Below, piece after piece: positions 37,528 through 49,580 of a DNA stretch of 64,000 nt. Below the pieces are notes generated by a model, which ran no database searches, was not told where the DNA came from, and saw nothing but the letters and a program-made list of their open reading frames with translations. Position numbers and translations under genes: made by a program. Positions within the stretch are counted from its first letter, which is position 1; every line of letters starts with the position of its first letter. Source of the stretch: Epiperipatus broadwayi (Eukaryota > Onychophora > Udeonychophora > Euonychophora > Peripatidae); contig JAQFVV010006203.1 of assembly GCA_028023455.1 (NCBI GenBank), positions 14,796,348-14,860,347 of the forward strand, read 5' to 3'.

Positions 37528-38192
37528 TGTATTTTTATATTGGACTATTTCCATCATCTAATATGTGTGTTGAATGACTTTAGAAAAGTTTGATTTTAGT
37601 TAAATATTCCAAATGCATTCAACTGTTAGTAATAGCACAGCAAACAGGTTAGTATATGCACTAACTGTTAGTAATATCACAGCAAACAGGTTAGTATATT
37701 CACAATGTTTCAAGAGGTATTTTTCTCCTCTCTTCTTCAGGTGTTGCTGGCCTGATCAGTGACAGTACTAGCATGGGATTCGAACTTGGGTCCTTAGATT
37801 TTTGATTATTAAAGTTTAAGATAGTGCTCTAACCAACTGAGCCATCCTGCCAAAGGCAACACTATATAGTAATTTCATATACTTATCTATGAGGTTCCTC
37901 CTGATTTCTCCACTTTTTCCTCAGAGCAAAGTTGATTAGTGGTTTCCATACATTATGTATAGTCACACTAGGTTGTGCATATACTAACCTGTTTGCTGTG
38001 ATATTACTAACAGTTAGTGCATATACTAACCTGTTTGCTGTGATATTACTAATATTTGTTTGCTGTGATATTACTAACAGTTGGAGCATTACTAACCTAT
38101 TTGCTGTGATATTACTAACAGTTAAATTAAACTTGTCTAAAGACATTCAACACACATATTAGATGATGGAAATAGTCCAATATAAAAATACA
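37528..38192. mobile_element. 665-bp foldback element enclosing a tRNA-type SINE
   Basis: Outer arms of about 75 bp (TGTATTTTTATATTGGACTA...GTGTTGAATG and its reverse complement ending at 38192) are followed inward by subterminal tandem repeats of about 41 bp. The core is CTGTTAGTAATATCACAGCA plus AACAGGTTAGTATAT. There are two copies on the left (about 37620-37702) and four, some partial, in reverse orientation on the right (about 37976-38122). The middle holds a SINE with a tRNA-like head. The overlapping 76- and 87-codon frames come from the subterminal repeats. Confidence 0.85.
37700..37851 (-). mobile_element. tRNA-type SINE inside the foldback
   Basis: On the minus strand, GGCAGGATGGCTCAGTTGG (A-box TGGCTCAGTTGG), a CTTTAAT loop resembling the tRNA-Lys anticodon loop, and AAGTTCGAATCCC (B-box) form a tRNA-like unit of about 81 nt (37771-37851). 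The acceptor end does not pair fully. A body with CACCTGAAGAAGAGAGGAG and CTCTTGAAACATTGTG follows. It is not related to families 1 or 2 here. Octopus tRNA-Lys SINEs are known in the literature (OK family), but I could not compare it. Confidence 0.72.
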
Positions 38193-38530
38193 AATATAAT
38201 GTATGTCTATCAAGTCATATTCCCAAATAGACAGATGGAGTATTTAGGTGATAATCTGTTTTGATCAGGTGATAATGCTTGTTGGTCATTGATAGTAGTT
38301 TACCATTATATTATCATATACAAATATATTTTGATAGTTTAAAATTTATCTTCTCCATCATTCTACTGAAGTCCTATGGCTTTCCCATGCTTCTTTTAAT
38401 TTCTTAGATACAATCTACTTCATTTTCTATATTGGAAGTTTGCTGTCACTATTTTTTGTACATTGCCCATTATATTTTTTATATTTTATTTATTTCTATT
38501 TCTTATATTTTTAATTGTTGTTTCTTATAT

Positions 38531-38650
38531 GATTTAGTGCAGTAGTAAAATGGGAGAAAGCTCAAGGTCTATGGATTGCAGCCCAGCTCTGTCATTTCCA
38601 AGACTCGCGGTTTTTATGAATTTCAAGCAATAAACCATTTGATGAATTTT
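38531..38650 (+). mobile_element. SINE, family 2
   Basis: GATTTAGTGCAGTAGTAAAA at the head, GGTCTATGGATTGCAGCCC in the B-box region, CTCTGTCATTTCCAAGACTC body and CAATAAACCATTTGATGAA end. This is a well-preserved copy. Confidence 0.75.
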
Positions 38651-39027
38651 TTATTGTCTTTATTGTTTTAATTTTGTTTTTCCACAATGTTGTCAAACTT
38701 TTAAACACTTTTATTTTTATAGTTTCCAAATTTCCAAAGTTGGATATTTGTTTATAATTGTTTAAAGTATATTATGGATCAGATAGTGCCATCAACCTTA
38801 AATAATTTCTGATATTCTCATTTAAAGTATCTAATGTTTTTATTATATTATGGATAATATTCGACTCAGCAAGTGAAGTAAAAAATTTGAAAATTAATGT
38901 TAATTCTTAATGTTGTAAAAGCTAATTGAAGATTGTGATTGAATTCTGACTGTCGAGATGATAGAAAGATTGGTAAAATATGATCATGATAATTAAATAT
39001 TATTATATGGTTGTCCTGTATAAAACT

Positions 39028-39145
39028 AGGTGCAGTAGTAGAATGGAAAATTAGTGATTAGGATCCTTAATTTATGCTCAGCACTATTACTTCAGGTAGT
39101 CAAATTTCTTATGAACTCCAAAACAATAAAACCTTTTGATGACTC
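39028..39145 (+). mobile_element. SINE, family 2
   Basis: GGTGCAGTAGTAGAATGGAA head and TTATGAACTCCAAAACAATA end with CCTTTTGATGACT, parallel to the copy 500 bp upstream and in the same orientation. Confidence 0.72.
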
Positions 39146-40252
39146 ATTTTGTTATTTGATTATCTGTCTGGCTTTTGGGGGTGAAAAAACAATATACGGA
39201 TACACATATAAAGTAAAATAAAATAGCTTTTAGTCCATAGCAGGAAAAAGCCTTTCCCACAGGCTTACCATTGAGGAAATGTGAAAGAGAAAGTGTTATT
39301 TTCCAGATGATGAGGATTTAAGTGATTTATTATTTTTGCTGTCAAATTAATAATAACTAATACTTATTAGATGGGTTTAGGTTACATGTAAGTCTGTTTC
39401 TGAAGTAAAGTTGTAAGTCTAAATGGAACCCAAATATTTTTTTAAAGTTTTATCTATCTTGAATTTGAATTCTTAAATATAGCATGGGATGTGGTTGCAT
39501 TATTATTGCTTTCTTAGTCCACCTATATACATAATTTGTTACATTCACAGTGAATTCTGAATGTTATAATAAATGATGAAACTACTCTTCTTTAATACTA
39601 TTTATAGGTGTGGCCAAGATGTCACCCAAGTCGACCAGTCACCCACAAGGGCTCTGAAACTAGATTGGAAAGCTGTCATGACTAATGACAAATTCTAATG
39701 GTAACTTTAGTGGTGATTTGAATATAAAAAATACAAAAAGTAAAAATTCAAAATATGTCGGGCTTGTATTTTCTAATTAGCGATTATTGGCTTCAACTTA
39801 TGACAACATGAAAAGCATACACACTATGCATCTGTACTTTACATCATTCGATTCAGCATTCATTTCTCTTTCAAACAATGTAATTTTCATTTCTCTATGA
39901 TAAAAAAATAAAGATTTTATGATGATTTTACTAAATAGTACTTTTTTTTCCATTTTTGTTATTCTTACAGTTTAATGTTTACAGAAAAATTTATAGCGGA
40001 GAATAATAGTTAGTCAATGGTTTCAAGCATTATTCATGATTTCTTCTCTTGGAGCTGGCAAACGAAGCTTCTCTCATAATTTTTGCTAATGATTTCTTAA
40101 AAGTGATAGTAATTATAATGACTAAAAAAAAAGAATTAATAAGCCATCTTTGCTCATAAATATAGAGATTATTTTTATCATACGATCTTTTTCTAGATGA
40201 ATTAGACTTTTGACAATTAAACATTATTACTAGATTTTCAGTTATTCCTAAG
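39146..40252. other. AT-rich DNA with one GC-richer patch
   Basis: Around 39608-39710 (GTGGCCAAGATGTCACCCAA, GGGCTCTGAAACTAGATTGG) the sequence is richer in G+C, but no frame or family is recognisable. The 86-codon minus frame at 40030-40290 begins inside the terminal repeat of the next element and has no motif. Confidence 0.4.
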
Positions 40253-40260
40253 CATTTTTT

Positions 40261-41492
40261 GGTAGTATTTTGTTCTATCGTGTCAGCCACTTGATGGCGC
40301 TATTTCTAGCTAAATTACTACAAATATGCCATTTCCGTGGCCACAGCCAAGCAGATAACATTCTTTCTACAATAAACACAGAAAGAGTCCATTTACTCAA
40401 CTGCCGGATACCACTGGCTTTTTTCTATGCTAAAAGCACAGAAAAATGACTTCATTGGCTGCCGTAGTTGCTTGTGTTATGCACTTTATCATAATGCTGG
40501 GTTGTCTATTTTCACTACAGTATTGTGTGAGGGTGTGTTGACTGCATCATATCTAAATAATTGAACTTTTCAGGTCCAACTTTTTTATTTTCATGTGAAC
40601 TGACCTACTGGTACTTTCTAACAGTTTTAACAGTGTTGTCACTGTTCCATCAGGACTGTGTCACAAATTGGATTTTAGGGTGTGGCACAGCACTATTTGA
40701 AGATCCCAATGAAAATAATGTATCTGTGAGAAATTGTCCGAGACAAGGAAGCTTCCAATTCTGAAAATTGGCAATTGCCAGACATCGGAGTCAGCTTTCA
40801 TTTTAATAGTTTGTTATAATTATTAACTTTAATGGGTAAATTGTAATCTAATTTACTTTTTCCCCCCAAAATGCAGTGCCTGATTAATTACTGTCTAAAA
40901 AAGGGTAAAATTTATTTTTATTTTTTATTACAAAAAGTACTGTAACTTTTCTGATCCACACCCACCCACAAACATACAAAAATGCCACTCTCTGATTAAT
41001 TACTATCCCAAAAAGGTCAAAGTCAGCTTTCATTGTAAAATTTTGTTTGAATTTGTTAAATTTTATGGAAGTTGTAATATAATTGACTTTGATTTCAAAA
41101 CACAGTGTCTGATTAATTAAGGTCCCAAAAAGGCTAAAATTTACTCTTATTTTCTATTAAAAAAGGAATTTAACTTTTTATATCCACAAAAGAGCAAAAA
41201 AGTCTCTAATGTACTATTATTTGCTATTCAAAAGTAACATAATTTTTTATTGACACACACACAAAAAGCCGGTCTCTGATTAATTACTGTCCCAAAAAAT
41301 CAGCTTACATTTTTATATTTTGTTTGAATTTTTTAATTTTATGGAAGTTGTAATATAATTTACTTTTATTTCATATTCCAAAAATAAAGTCAATAGTTGT
41401 ATAGAATTGCTGGTCTGGGAAAGTTATATCTATGTGTTTTTGCTTAGCGTCAATGCCATCAAGTGGCTGACACGATAGAACAGAACACTACC
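40261..41492. mobile_element. 1.23-kb TIR element with 8-bp target-site duplication (possible Merlin-like)
   Basis: Terminal inverted repeats of 38 bp (40261-40298 and 41455-41492) share TTCTATCGTGTCAGCCACTT and GATGGC with only a few differences. The 8-bp direct repeat CATTTTTT lies immediately outside at 40253-40260 and 41493-41500. Inside, four variants of CTGATTAATTACTGTCCCAA lie near 40882, 40994, 41109 and 41276. No transposase is recognisable. The 67-codon frame at 40561-40764 lacks known motifs, so the copy is non-autonomous. GG termini plus an 8-bp duplication fit Merlin; hAT and P also make 8-bp duplications but usually have different termini. Confidence 0.85.
40870..41300. repeat. 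Four-unit internal tandem repeat of the TIR element
   Basis: Units spaced by about 112-167 bp each carry TGATTAATTA followed by GTCCCAAAAAGG or a close variant. Intervening GGAAGTTGTAATATAATT (41068 and 41344) is also repeated. Confidence 0.7.
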
Positions 41493-41500
41493 CATTTTTT

Positions 41501-43509
41501 TAGTTATCATTTTATAAAAAAAATAGATAGAAAAAATCATTTATGATATTCCTTTTATATGTTTACTTGTCTAAATTTTAACAATTAAAAAAAAAGCCAA
41601 ATATTAAAAGCAAAAATTGCAATAAAATTTACCCAATTAGATATATATGTGTACCATAGTTATATATGCAAGCATGACTATTGCAATGTAAACTTTAGAG
41701 CTGTGTATCAGATACACAGAGAGGTATAATTGATGAAATTATTAAGAAATTTACTAATTAACATTTAATAATGTCCTTCAAAACCAGTAAAGTGATTTCA
41801 AATGATGGTTCTGTGGCAGATAACTATTAGGAACTGGGTTCAAATTATGGATCTGTGCAGATAGCCATAATGTCAATATGCACCATATAGTTTTTCATAG
41901 ATAAAAATACAACTTATGATATTTAGTTACTCAAGTTGTGCTCTTAGTAATTTCATAATATTTCAAAAAGAAAGTACTGTATTGCCTGTCTAGAAAAAAG
42001 GCATGAAAATTTTATTTATTGACTAGTGTGCTGATTAGACACAAACCAGTGTTCAGAGAGACTGCTTTACTGTTTATTAACTGAAATAGATAATGTACTC
42101 TACAAAATTCACCTCACTTATCTTTATTCAGGAGTGTTACCTGATATGCCAGTGTCTGCAACATTGTTCTACATTGTTGCTTTGACTTTGTGATCAGATG
42201 AGGAGTCATGAATAGTTCTAATAGATAAGTTGCACTAACATTTTTAAGATCTTGAATTTTTTAAAAAATTTAGGACCAGCTTTAGAAAATAATTATTTAT
42301 ACAGACAAATTGTAATACTAAAGGGAACTGAGGTAAAATATCGTCCACAGTTTGTATCTTATAAAAAAAAATCATCAGTTCATAGGTATCTTTTTAAAAT
42401 GTCACCAATATTTGTATCTAAAAAGCCCTTACAACCCCCCCCCACCAATTAATGAGTTCATTCTAAAAAAACCAGTACTTTGAAACATTATTTTTTTTGT
42501 TCTGGCAAAAATGTTTTTCCCAATTTCTGGTTCGAAGCTCTGAAAAAAAATGTAGTAACCCTCAGGTACACTTTCACCAAAAAAGTAGCCCCCAACATCT
42601 AAAAATTTGACCCCCCTGATTTAAAGTAACATGTAGAGATATGTTACAACATTTAATTATAGAGTGCTCACATTAGAGTTTTAATTTAGAAGTTAAAAGA
42701 ATTTTTTAGTTGGCAAATAATTTCAAAAAATAAATTCACAATATTTTTGAATACATATTCTTCAACTATCCTAGTTATAAGACTCATGTTGGCTGATTAA
42801 TGGGTATCTAATTATTTTTAAATGGAGAATAAAATAAATCATTTGAATACTATTGTTTTTGATTTCAAAAAAACAATCACAGTCCTCACTATTGACAAAG
42901 AGGCTTGTAAGATAAAGGAAATTCTGATGAAGACTGCTAGTCAGTCAAAATTAAGAAAATAGTCAATAAATAAAAATTATTGCACTGTTATACAAAGTGT
43001 ATTAAATGGTATTATATACAAACAATGTATAAATAATTAAGAAGTGAAGACAAATTATATTACTTGCAAAGGAAAATAATATACTAAAAATTATGTAATT
43101 AAATAGTTCCTATAATGAAATTTTATTGTAGCATTTCAATATATAGAGATGAGTCTTAGGAGATATGAGTTAGTGCAGTTCTTTATTGTACCGATGATCT
43201 AAAGTTTGAAATCAGATAGAAAATGCTTCTTTTTTTAGATAGTTGAGAATTTATTTATATTTTTTTTCCAAATAGATGGCCCAAAGCTAACTTAACTTAC
43301 CATTCAATTATTGGTCAGTAAATAGGTGTTTAGTTTTTTTTTTTTTTTTAGCTAGAGAGTAAAACATTCAATAACCAGTAATGGACTCGTCTGATGATTA
43401 ATTTTTTCTCTTTGACTGCTCATCTACAGAAAGATGCTGGTGAAGTCGTTGTCCTGAAGTGGATTGTTTTATTTTTTACATAATTACCTAAATCGTAATA
43501 ATATTAATT
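41501..43509. other. AT-rich DNA, no recognised feature
   Basis: A C10 tract lies near 42437. GGGTTCAAATTATGGATCTG near 41838 resembles a SINE B-box, but no head or tail is visible. Frames up to 66 codons show nothing. Confidence 0.45.
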
Positions 43510-43613
43510 AAATAGTTTATTGTTAAGGAGTTTATAAAAATTTTGAGTACTAGAAGTCACAACTGGAGCTACAATCCATTGACCTTGAATTCTACCATTG
43601 CAACAGATTATTT
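43510..43613 (-). mobile_element. SINE, family 2
   Basis: On the minus strand it reads TGCAATGGTAGAATTCAAGG, then CAATGGATTGTAGCTCCAG, then TAAACTCCTTAACAATAAAC. This is the family-2 order. It is the only minus-strand copy of this family found here. Confidence 0.7.
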
Positions 43614-44457
43614 AGGACACAGTAATATAGTTACAGAGTAATTGTAGTTTTGTCTTTCTTATTGCAAGACATTTGATCAGTCTTTGGGCAGTGAAAGAGA
43701 GCAGCCAGATAATATATATATTCTGAAATACAAATTAAATTTGATTTATTTTTAAACTAGATTCCAATAGAAAGTGTTCTCCATATTTTTTTTATTAAAT
43801 ATATAAACAAATTTGACTGTAAAGTCTATAATTAGTTACTAAGACCAATAATTAAAAAAAAAAACCCCACCACTAGTTTATGTTTATTTTTAAAGAATCA
43901 AATATTTTATTAGCTTTAAATCTTAATTAGTATGAAACATTCCAAGTCTTTTTTTTTTCCCTTGATGATTGAAAAAAGCAATATGTATCTTTCTGTCATC
44001 ATTGAATTTATTAACCGTTGAAGTACTAATAACATATATCTGTAACTACTGTAATTATAAATACAATATGTATATATATATATATTGCTTTTCGCAAATG
44101 AAAAATTAATAGGAATATCCCTGACATCTTTATTAATATAATATAAGGACATCATTGGTTAAATGGGATAGGACAGAATTATATAACACGTAAGCTGTTT
44201 TAGAGGAAGATCTAATCTTTTCTCATGTAGAACATCTGTTTCTGAGAAGTCAGTAAATAATATTGAACTGACCTCTGTCTTATTGTTCAATAAATGTTTA
44301 ACAACATCCCTATATTTTAAAAACAATATTTGTCCATGTGAACTATATGAATTGAAGCATTATTATCAAGGATTATCCGAAAACTATGTTCACATTATGG
44401 GATGAATATGATCCCCAAAATGTTTGAACAGTTTGAAGAAATAATCTATTTTTCAGA
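43614..44457. other. AT-rich DNA, no recognised feature
   Basis: Only TA-rich tracts are seen, for example near 44072. Confidence 0.5.
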
Positions 44458-44586
44458 GGCAAAACTCTCCATATAGTAGCGCCACTCAGTGCAAGATAGG
44501 GATTTTATACATACACCTTCCTGCATCCAATGATTTCTCTGTCTTGCTCTGAGTGTTGCTACTGTAGGGAGAGTTATTCGTTTGCG
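44458..44586. mobile_element. Family-3 foldback, internally deleted copy
   Basis: CAAAACTCTCCATATAGTAG and CGCCACTCAGTGCAAG on the left mirror CTTGCTCTGAGTGTTGCTA and CTGTAGGGAGAGTTATTCG on the right. Only the outer arms of the 362-bp palindrome remain, plus GATAGGGATTTTATACATAC and a CATCCAATGATT piece. Confidence 0.78.
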
Positions 44587-46332
44587 AAAAACAGCTCATG
44601 TAAGCATAAAGAATGGTGATCATGTGATAAAATGATCTATGCTGACATTTATATTTCAACCAAATTTTATATCTAAAAGACGATTTGCTTAATAGCTTGT
44701 TTTTGGTTATTATCAGATATAAAGCTTTTAATGATTTGCAAAAATATGAATGATGTTTTGCCTGAACATATTCAAGCTCCTAGTCTTTTATTGATATATT
44801 TTTGTGAACATGACATTATTATTTTCACACTGTAGCAAAAAAACTTTCCACAAATGGTTGGTTTTATAGAACTCATTTAATTGGTTTAATAGGTTTACAA
44901 ATCATTAATTGATGGAATTTATATGAGAATAGATACGTATTTGGTATATTCGTAAATAGTCATAATTTTATGGGTATATAAATATGTAAATTAAAAGAAA
45001 GCAACCTATATCTATTAAAGCACAACAATTTGCTATCAAGACAGCCCTTTATCAGATTGACAGCATATTGAATTTTTTCGATGTTAAGACAGATGCTGCT
45101 TTCATTTGGTTTACATTTGTAAACCAATCTAGCTTTCAACAAAAATAGCTTTATACACACATATATATATATATTAGACAAAATTATATGAGTATGTTAT
45201 AGCCATTGTAATACAATTGCATTTTAGATTTAAAGAAGACTGCTAATCATTCAAAATTTGTTTTGGATATTAAAAACAATGTGAAAAAATATACTATGAA
45301 AAATATAGTTGATTTGTAAAAATATTCAACAAATTTGCAGTTTGGGAAACTAATGCTTTAGCTAATTGGTGTTATTAGATTGCATTTTTAATGCATATGG
45401 GTCCAATATTTTTTTAACAAATTCCACTAGATCTTTAAAAGGGGGAAAAATATATTTAATTTTTGTATTATATGATATCAAAATATAATGATACTATGAC
45501 AGATGTTACTTAACAATTACCTAACTTATATATATATATGTGTGTGTGTGTGTTTAGGATGCTTCATTTAATAATGAATTTTATTAATTTTAGAAAAACC
45601 AAATTATTTTGCTTGATCCGCATGCTCACAGAAGTATGGCTGACTTGTAAACAGGAACCATAAAGATCCTCTTTATAAAACTATTGTCTTGACTTGAAAT
45701 GATTTTTTTGTATACATTGTGTAACCAAAATTAAATGCATTGCAAAAGGTATTTTAAAGTTTCAATTACTTCTCCATTATTTTCAAATTATATTTTCAAG
45801 TAAGAAAAAGTATGAAATAGCAGGTCAGTTATGGAAATTGTGTGTGTGTTTTTTAAAATTTACACTACTGCACATTGTTTCATGAACAATTAGCTCTAAA
45901 TCTGCCATTTCCCCACTCTGATAAAGCTTAAAGCCTTAAAAAGTTCAATCTGTAGAATCATAATTAGTGATCACAGAAAGCTTGGGAATCTAATTGGGTA
46001 ATTATCAAATATTTTGATGTGTATACCTTTATATGGGTATATTAACATCCATATTATGATGAATTCTGAAAGGCATGTAGTGACTTATGTATCAATATTT
46101 GGAATGTTTTTTCCCCAAGTAAAAGTGTGTGCTAGAAATCTTTTGTAGTTAAATCATAACCACCTCATCTAGAAATCGAATTCTTATACAGTAAATAAAA
46201 ATTTTGCTATTCTTGTCTAAAGATAAAACAAAGAGAAACACTTAAAAACTTTATCAAACAGCACTTGATTCTCTCCATGAACAAAGATTGAAGAGGCCAT
46301 TGTTCTGCAGAGAATTGTTTTAGTCTGGTTGC
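44587..46332. other. AT-rich DNA, no recognised feature
   Basis: A TA run followed by TG repeats lies at about 45529-45554. Nothing else is supported. Confidence 0.5.
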
Positions 46333-46430
46333 ATATATATATATTTTATTAAAAGGAGGTTGCCTTGACAACAGTTTGAGATTGTTGATTGTAATTGATA
46401 TTAGGATTGTCTAAGTGTTGATTGGTTTTT
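46333..46430 (+). repeat. Dispersed repeat (pair with 63216-63315)
   Basis: GGTTGCCTTGACAACAGTTT, GAGATTGTTGATTGT and GATTGTCTAAGTGTTG appear in the same order on the opposite strand at 63216-63315. The shared length is about 95 bp and both sit next to TA-rich tracts. Confidence 0.65.
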
Positions 46431-47829
46431 AATGATATATATATATATAATAATCAAGATTATTTAAAAATGAAGTTAAAGATAATTTTGGGACATATCA
46501 TATGGTAGTCCTCTGTATTAAGATATTCATGGTATTTTGCCAAAATTCTTTAATTTCATATATACATAGAAAACATTTGTTCTTATATATTCTTAGTTTA
46601 TTTACATAATAAAACTGAGTTTTAATTTGATGCTTAGAGGTTGTTTAAATTAAGACTGAGCTTTGGTCCTCATAATATTTAAATGATGATTCTTATCATT
46701 TATTCTATAAATAGATCAAATTTATACCATTTAAAATTATGTAAATATACTAATGAGTAAAATTGATGAATGTCTTTGACAATTATCTGTTGAAATCAAA
46801 CCAAACCCTACAGTATTTTTATTGTTATTGTTAATAAAGCTTTACTCTTAATACAGTTTTTGTATTTGTATATATAGTAAATACATTAAGCACAAATAAC
46901 AATAAATGCTAAGTGACAGGGGGTAACATCTGTCTTTTGGCATTTTTTATATTATGTAACTCATTGGAAGCTTCATTTACTTCTTGTTCAGTTATATATA
47001 TATATATGTTAAACACATTATAGAGAGTTTGCTTTTATTGTATGGTTCAGTCATCTATGGAAAAGCTTGAAGCAAATGCAATAGGTATCATATATTGCAC
47101 CAATAATTTTTTTAAATATGCAAAAACAAATGCTAAGCATTGATAGAAATATCTGTGGTCAATTAATTTTATTTGAATTGATGATATTTCTGATTTAACT
47201 GATGGAATTTGTAATTTTTTTCTAGCTATAGGATAGAAAGGACATTTCTAAACCAATCAGCAGTTGTTTAGCCCGATGAGTATTGTCTTTTCCTTCATTA
47301 TATATATTTTTGTGAAAGGATTCTGAAACGTCCTTGCCTTTATTTTTTATTTATGAATTTAATGGATAGGTTTAATGCCAGGAAAAAAATAGCCAATAAT
47401 TAGAAAGTTTGAGAAATGTTTAAGATTAAATTGTTGTTCTTGAATTTAAAATATATAAAAAAAACTCTTCAATAAAAAGTGCTTCATTATTGTAAAATTT
47501 GAAATGTTTTGAAATTTGTAGAAAAGAATGATTTGCCATATGATTAATGTTTGTAAAATATGATGAGAAGGTATGCCGACAGTTTGCGAAATATGGGATT
47601 GATCCCTAATGTTGAAAATTTGTAAAAAAGTTTGATATATAATTATGTGATAGGATGTTAGTATGTTTGATGTTAAATGTCAAATAAAATAGTTATTCTG
47701 TCCCGCTTATTGTTAAATCATAACTCTTACTTGTAAAAAGTGTATATAGGTTTTTTATTTATGTTTGTAACTATTAAAATTTTAATATCTAAAGATTGTT
47801 CGTTTCAATTCTTCTTACTGTTTGAAGTT
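46431..47829. other. AT-rich DNA, no recognised feature
   Basis: Several short TA runs are present. Nothing else is supported. Confidence 0.5.
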
Positions 47830-48040
47830 GCTTCAACAATATAAAAGAAGGCAGGTGAGAATTACAATAGCATGATTTAATATTTTAAATAAAATGATAG
47901 TGTAATTCCCCCCCCCCCCCAATTTTTTATACTTTTTTAAAAAAAATGTTTCAACAATATACGAGAGAGACAGATGGAAATTAGAACAGCATGCTTTGAT
48001 ATCTCAGATATAATGACAGATAGTATAATAATTTTATAAA
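47830..48040. repeat. Diverged tandem duplication, about 118 bp, with C13 tract
   Basis: TTCAACAATATAAAAGAAGG at 47833 and TTCAACAATATACGAGAGAG at 47951 each start a unit ending ATAGTGTAATT or ATAGTATAATAATT. A run of 13 Cs at 47908-47920 separates them. Confidence 0.6.
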
Positions 48041-48257
48041 ATTATTAACTTTAATTCTTAAATATGCTATATCATATTGTTTGCTTAATAAATTAATTGT
48101 ACAGCACATTCTAAGCTTTAACTAAATAGTGTGAGCATATATTGTTTTTTTTTTTTTTTTTAATAAAAAAAAATTGTTTATTATTTACAATTGTTTTCTA
48201 AATCGGTTATTTTCGTAAATGCGTTCTCTGAATTGTAATTTTACAGTATTAACTTTG

Positions 48258-48781
48258 TGTAATTACATTTCGTTTTACGCAGATGAATTATTTTTACCTA
48301 CATTTCAGCTATTGACTCTATCTCCTACAACCAATATACAAGACCACACATATGTGAAAAAGATAAATGATTTCCAATATACACATTTCATGCTAAACCA
48401 GTTGATCCAAATCATTATCTCTCCCACACATATACACACACACACATATATATATAATCAGTTCTTTATTAAGATAGCAAATCGGACAGGCTTCAATCTA
48501 CTCCCATTGGATAGCTGAAGAATTGGAAGGTGGAGTAGATTGAAACCTGTCCATCATAAAGTTTGAAGATCTGCTATCTTAATATAAACTGAACACTGAT
48601 TATATATAGGTGTGGGAGATTATGATCTAGACCAACTGATGAGTGTGGTTCAGCACAAAATATGAATATTGGAAATCATTTACCTTTTTCACATGTATAT
48701 GGTCATGTGTATCAGTTGTATGAGATAGAGTTGATAGCTGAAGAGTGCTTGAAAGTCTGTGTTCAATCCTCTATAATTACA
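48258..48781. mobile_element. Foldback MITE, family 5 (long form)
   Basis: The halves are imperfect reverse complements. CAGCTATTGACTCTATCTCC...ATGTGAAAAAGATAAATGAT is answered by ATCATTTACCTTTTTCACAT...GAGATAGAGTTGATAGCTG. The centre, about 48481-48555, has GGACAGGCTTCAATCTACTC opposite GAGTAGATTGAAACCTGTCC. The same arms and centre occur at 60078-60530. An internal CA/TA microsatellite lies near 48432. The 99-codon forward frame here is not a gene. Confidence 0.85.
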
Positions 48782-49479
48782 TCTACACTTATATTTGTTA
48801 TCTGAATTGTTTGATTATATCCAAATCATTTTTCATTCCATTAATGTGGATAATCAAATCTTACTGTAATAATTAGTCAAGGAGTCTGACTGCTGACTCT
48901 AAAAGAAATTATATTGATCTGAATTTTTATGTGGTTAATGAAGACACCAGAGAGAATATGGTTTAAACCCCATCAGATAGGATTGCTATTGAGGTGCATT
49001 TTGTTTTCACTATAAAACAGTCTCATAAGAAGTTGCTTGATATATATATATTTTGGGAAAATTATAGTTCCATGTAGATAATTTTATAAAAAATCAGTAA
49101 GGAAAATAAAATTTGTAGATAAATCCTAGTTTAACAAATGAACAATGGATGTTTTTTTAATTTTTTTATAGAATACTAAATGCCAATTTTTTTGAAGATT
49201 ATTATAAATAGTTAGGAAGCTTTTGTATTTTTGGAGTAATACTTTTATAGAAGATAAGAATGATTTGAAATATTTATGTAAGATTATCAGAATGTGCTTA
49301 TTGGTTAAATGTGGTATTATTGTTGCTAATAGTATAGATTTGCATTTTTTAATGATATTGTAAGGAACCAATCAATAAATAAATAAACTTGAATTTTTTT
49401 AAAAGTTTCTATAATTTTTAATATTCAGTCTATATTATTTTATATTATAGGTTCAAACAAAGAAATATCCTGCTTAATT
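48782..49479. other. AT-rich DNA, no recognised feature
   Basis: Nothing is supported. The 81-codon minus frame at 49126-49371 has no motif. Confidence 0.45.
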
Positions 49480-49580
49480 TTGTCAGAGATTAGCAGAGTC
49501 TGGATCTTAAAACCTATGGACTGTATCCAAATCTAACATAAACAGCACTCAAAATTTGAGTAATAAAGTCGTTCAATAAT
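49480..49580 (+). mobile_element. Degenerate SINE, family 2
   Basis: GATTAGCAGAGTCTGGATC, CCTATGGACTGTATCCAAAT and AATAAAGTCGTTCAATAAT follow the family order, with part of the body missing. Confidence 0.5.

Noticed and set aside
37771-37851. tRNA-Lys-like gene on the minus strand
   Set aside because: The A- and B-boxes are good, but the acceptor and anticodon stems do not pair and a SINE body follows. It is a SINE head, not a tRNA gene.
37883-38162. Frames with repeated SNITANRLVYA-type or TNLFAVILL-type peptides
   Set aside because: The peptide repeats come from the 41-bp subterminal DNA repeats of the foldback element. The units vary in length and the frame is not conserved on the left side.
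40561-40764. 67-codon frame inside the 40-kb TIR element as a transposase exon
   Set aside because: It shows no DDE, zinc-finger or THAP pattern. Stops surround it and it does not span the repeat array.
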